A stretch of DNA of 17,348 nt from Puniceicoccales bacterium (GTDB lineage Bacteria; Verrucomicrobiota; Verrucomicrobiia; Opitutales; LL51): contig JAIRXD010000029.1 in NCBI GenBank assembly GCA_031268545.1, positions 1-17,348 of the forward strand, in the 5' to 3' direction. The notes under the pieces were generated by a model. It ran no database searches and had not been told where the DNA came from. It saw nothing but the letters and a program-made list of their open reading frames with translations. Both the position numbers and the translations under genes were made by a program. Shown in pieces: positions 14,651-17,348 of the stretch (position 1 is its first letter; each line of letters opens with the position of its first letter).

Positions 14651-16453
14651 ATGGTTAACACGTTTGGATCTCTATGGGCTGGACTTTGGTCATGTATTTG
14701 TATTGTGGTATTTTTTGGCGGGTCCATAGTGATTCATGAACTTGGACATTATCTTGCTGCAAAAAAGAGAGGGTTTTATATACCGAGGTTTTCCATTGGT
14801 TTTGGACCAAAAATATTTTCCTGGAAGCGAAATGAAACGGAGTTTCGCCTGTCACTGTTGCCATTTGGCGGCTATGTGGCTTTGCCCCAATTGGCTGAAA
14901 TAAAGGAAATAGAGGGTGAATTTAAAATTCCCGATGGTTTGCCGATGCCGACCTATATGGATAAAATAATTGTGGCATCGATGGGTGTGATTTTTAACCT
15001 AATATTTGCCTTTGTGTTGGCATTGATTGTCTGGGTTGTTGGTTGCAAGGTGCCGAGCAGTTTTATGACAAATGTTGTTGGATATGTTCATGAAGAAATC
15101 CAGATTAAAAATGGGCAAAAGGTTGGCGGGCCGGCTCATAGGGCAGGTATAATGCCCGGCGATGAAGTTCTTAGTGTGGATGGCAATCGGGTCAAAACCT
15201 TTTCTGATATAATGAATTACGTTGTGCTTGGTACCAATCGGAGTCCGGACGATCGTCCGTTGTCTGTGATCAAGGTCCGACGGGCTAGCGATATTTTTGA
15301 TGTGAATGTTTATCCTGAGCTTGTGGTAAAAAATGAAGCATCGGGGGATTTCATGCGAACCATAGGCCTAGAAATGGCTCAGAAGCTGATTGTCCAGGAA
15401 GTATTTAAGCACACGCCTGCGGAAAAGGCTGGATTGCAAAGTGGCGATGTCATTTTGAAAATTGATAACTGTGACGTTTTTTCTATTTCCCAGTTGAACG
15501 ATGTTGTTTGTTCAGGAAATGAGGTGCATTCAATAACGGTCCAGTCGGGAAGTGATTCAAAATCATTGACTTTAAGGCCTGTAAGTGTGCCTTTGACGAA
15601 ACCCTGTGTCAGGTTGCAGTTCGATAATTGTTCTATGGAAATTTATCCGGATTACATCAATGCCAATAGCGTGACCAATCTTTTCGATGACGAGATGGTT
15701 TGTAAGTTGTTGGAATGGAAGCAACTTGGAGGTAATAATGTTCATGGAGCCGTTGAGGTTGGCAGCAGCATTATCTCGGTGAATTCGAAAAAAATAGCGA
15801 CGATGGCTGATTTGATATTTATTTTAAAAAATACCCAGAGCCCACAGTTGAAATTTGTATCCAGAAAAGGCTCCAGCCTAGAAGTTAATTACGGTGATAT
15901 AAAGTCCGTAGAACTTGTTCCGCCGGAAAAGGTTAATAGCATTGGAGTGTTTTTTTCCGAAGGAACGACTCTGGTTCACTACAATCCGATGTTGCAGATA
16001 TTTGATAATATTAAGAACATTTTGATGACGATTAAGTGTCTGATTTCAAGAAAATCTGATGTGTCATTAAAAAATCTGATGGGGCCTCCTGGTATAATAA
16101 AAACACTTAATATGTTCGCGCTGAATGACTTCAGGTTGTTGTTGCTTTTTGTGATAATGCTAAATGTCAATCTTGCCATATTAAATATTTTGCCGATTCC
16201 GGTGTTGGATGGTGGGCAAATTTTGATGACCATTGCCGAAAAATTGATTGGAAAAAAGATGTCTGGGAATATTGCGGCGATGATCCAGTTTGTGTTCATG
16301 ATTTTGTTCATGCTGCTCATTGTCTATGTTAGTTTTTTCGACATTCGGAGATTTTTTGGCGACCATACCGACGGTGTTGAGATAGAAAAACGGGGCAAAT
16401 TGCTGTTGCCGGCACAGTCCATTTGGAAAAATATGCCTCAATTGAAGAAGTAG
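14651..16453 (+). CDS. rseP: RIP-family site-2 metalloprotease RseP (long, multi-PDZ form)
   Basis: Inner-membrane zinc protease that cuts transmembrane substrates such as anti-sigma factors or signal-peptide remnants. The zinc motif HELGH is at 29-33 in the first membrane helix and the second motif NILPIPVLDGG is at 512-522 (D520) in a later helix; FGGYV (about 73-77) is also typical. Between them are PDZ-like repeats: one with GGPAHRAGIMPGDEVLSVDG (about 157-176), one with TPAEKAGLQSGDVILKID (about 257-274), and a degenerate third around residues 365-395 (GSSIISVNSKKIATMADL). At 600 residues it is about 150 longer than the E. coli-type protein, consistent with the extra PDZ region. ATG 14651 has no Shine-Dalgarno site. 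It diverges from the secretion ATPase gene. Confidence 0.93.
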   Translation: MVNTFGSLWAGLWSCICIVVFFGGSIVIHELGHYLAAKKRGFYIPRFSIGFGPKIFSWKRNETEFRLSLLPFGGYVALPQLAEIKEIEGEFKIPDGLPMPTYMDKIIVASMGVIFNLIFAFVLALIVWVVGCKVPSSFMTNVVGYVHEEIQIKNGQKVGGPAHRAGIMPGDEVLSVDGNRVKTFSDIMNYVVLGTNRSPDDRPLSVIKVRRASDIFDVNVYPELVVKNEASGDFMRTIGLEMAQKLIVQEVFKHTPAEKAGLQSGDVILKIDNCDVFSISQLNDVVCSGNEVHSITVQSGSDSKSLTLRPVSVPLTKPCVRLQFDNCSMEIYPDYINANSVTNLFDDEMVCKLLEWKQLGGNNVHGAVEVGSSIISVNSKKIATMADLIFILKNTQSPQLKFVSRKGSSLEVNYGDIKSVELVPPEKVNSIGVFFSEGTTLVHYNPMLQIFDNIKNILMTIKCLISRKSDVSLKNLMGPPGIIKTLNMFALNDFRLLLLFVIMLNVNLAILNILPIPVLDGGQILMTIAEKLIGKKMSGNIAAMIQFVFMILFMLLIVYVSFFDIRRFFGDHTDGVEIEKRGKLLLPAQSIWKNMPQLKK

Positions 16454-16484
16454 ATTGAGATGGGTAAGTGCTTGAATCAGAAGG

Positions 16485-16561
16485 TGGTGGGAAATACTGG
16501 GCTCGAACCAGTGACCTCTTGCGTGTCATGCAAGCGCTCTAACCAACTGAGCTAATCCCCC
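16485..16561 (-). tRNA. tRNA-Val (GAC)
   Basis: On the minus strand, acceptor GGGGGAT pairs with ATTTCCC (two G-U pairs). Anticodon stem CTTGC/GCAAG encloses loop ATGACAC with anticodon GAC (plus-strand 16525-16527). T-arm is ACTGGTTCGAGCCCAGT, A73 is present and CCA is encoded at 16487-16485. It lies antisense between rseP and ftsK. Confidence 0.95.
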
Positions 16562-16679
16562 TCTTGGGCCAGAAAACTAATTTATGCAGTTGGATCAAGA
16601 AAAATGTATGGTTATAATAGTTGATTTGTTGGAAATTTATGCTCTACTGTATCATGTTCGCTAGGAATCAGATAGGATC

Positions 16680-17348
16680 ATGAGTCCACAGTCAAAAGAG
16701 TATAGTCGGACTCGGGAAGTTTTTTTGGGGGTCGTTCTTTTTGTGTTTGGATTATTAATATCCATTGCATTGTTCTGTTTTGACCCAAATCAGAGTCAGC
16801 TGGTCAGCACAGAAGCCGTTGATACTCAATTATATCGGAGCCTAATAGGTGAGTTAGGGATTTCATTTTCGTTTTGGGTTACCAGGTTTATTGGGCTTTC
16901 GGGCTTTGCAATTCCGCTATTTTTGCTATGGTTTTCCTTTGTAATCCTGTTCAAATTGCCGCGGGTGTTTTCAAAATTTGTTTGGCTTTATTCATTTTTT
17001 GCGATTTTAGCGCTTACTGGGTTATTCTCAATTTGTCATATATATCTCTTTGGCGGAAAAGCTCTTACGGGATTTTTTGAGAATAAATTTTCGGCCGGGC
17101 TAGGCGGAATAGTTGGCCTAAAGGTGTTCGATCAATTTTTATTACCATTGATTGGGTCGGTGCTGAGCTTTATTGTGTTGGTGGTGATACTTTTGGCTAG
17201 CATCTGGTTGATTTTCAGAAGAACGGAATCGGTGGTGGAGGGGGAAAAAAAAAGCCTTAGGCTATTGAAATGGATAAAGAGAGTTTGTAGTTGGCTATGG
17301 TGTTTTGTATCTCGTTCATTGGTTATATGTTATGGGCTTATTAAAAAA
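16680..17348 (+). CDS. ftsK: FtsK-type DNA translocase, N-terminal membrane domain (3' end outside window)
   Basis: ATG 16680 opens a frame of 223 codons that stays open to the window end, so only the N-terminus is present. Four hydrophobic segments are visible at about residues 15-34, 62-91, 100-121 and 153-179, with a Gly-rich GLGGIVGL motif (140-147) before the fourth, as in the FtsK/SpoIIIE 4TM domain. A basic linker then begins (from about R180). The family couples chromosome dimer resolution and segregation to the division septum; the motor and gamma domains that would confirm this lie beyond the window. AGGA at 16663-16666 is a weak ribosome site. Without the motor domain the call rests on the 4TM pattern. 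Confidence 0.8.
   Translation, partial: MSPQSKEYSRTREVFLGVVLFVFGLLISIALFCFDPNQSQLVSTEAVDTQLYRSLIGELGISFSFWVTRFIGLSGFAIPLFLLWFSFVILFKLPRVFSKFVWLYSFFAILALTGLFSICHIYLFGGKALTGFFENKFSAGLGGIVGLKVFDQFLLPLIGSVLSFIVLVVILLASIWLIFRRTESVVEGEKKSLRLLKWIKRVCSWLWCFVSRSLVICYGLIKK

Overview
This window (about 40% GC by eye) reads as a chromosomal segment of a Gram-negative bacterium. It carries core genes: gltX, a DUF721/DciA-like gene, tadA, rseP and the 5' end of ftsK. It also carries five tRNA genes, all with an encoded CCA, and several lineage-specific genes. The long three-PDZ RseP, the short GspE/PilB ATPase, FeoAB-based iron uptake and frequent absence of Shine-Dalgarno sites gave an impression of a Verrucomicrobiota/Opitutia-like, possibly host-associated, low-oxygen organism. 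That placement is an impression from family resemblance only and was not tested.

Layout: (1) 1-894, the 3' part of an unrecognised Cys-rich protein with a very basic tail; (2) 994-2127, a GT4-type glycosyltransferase; (3) 2186-5754, gltX, dciA-like gene, YuiF/NhaC-type antiporter and tadA, tightly packed and co-directional; (4) 5821-5993, tRNA-Leu(UAA) and tRNA-Pro(CGG); (5) 6207-8471, an unrecognised 294-residue protein, a possible 29-residue upstream peptide, a membrane-anchored histidine kinase without a sensor domain, and a stand-alone receiver protein; (6) 8556-8645, tRNA-Ser(GGA), followed by a structured spacer; (7) 8793-11339, feoA-feoB diverging from a DtxR/MntR-like regulator, with a good operator palindrome over the predicted feoA start; (8) 11595-11671, tRNA-Glu(UUC); (9) 11709-13345, a small family of exported proteins: two tandem full-length paralogs with duplicated promoter regions, plus a C-terminal remnant of a third copy next to the tRNA; (10) 13351-16453, a type II secretion/type IV pilus ATPase (minus) diverging from rseP (plus); (11) tRNA-Val(GAC) on the minus strand; (12) ftsK, running off the window end.

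How they fit together: the core genes cover tRNA charging and modification, helicase loading, envelope stress proteolysis and chromosome segregation. Accessory cassettes sit between tRNA genes. FeoA and FeoB import ferrous iron, and the divergent regulator probably represses them when iron is sufficient. The kinase and receiver form a plausible two-component pair, with the neighbouring unknown protein a candidate partner. The exported paralog family is the most novel-looking element: secreted proteins with three conserved cysteines, copied together with their own promoter. Several accessory promoters sit so close to the ATG that near-leaderless transcripts are predicted.
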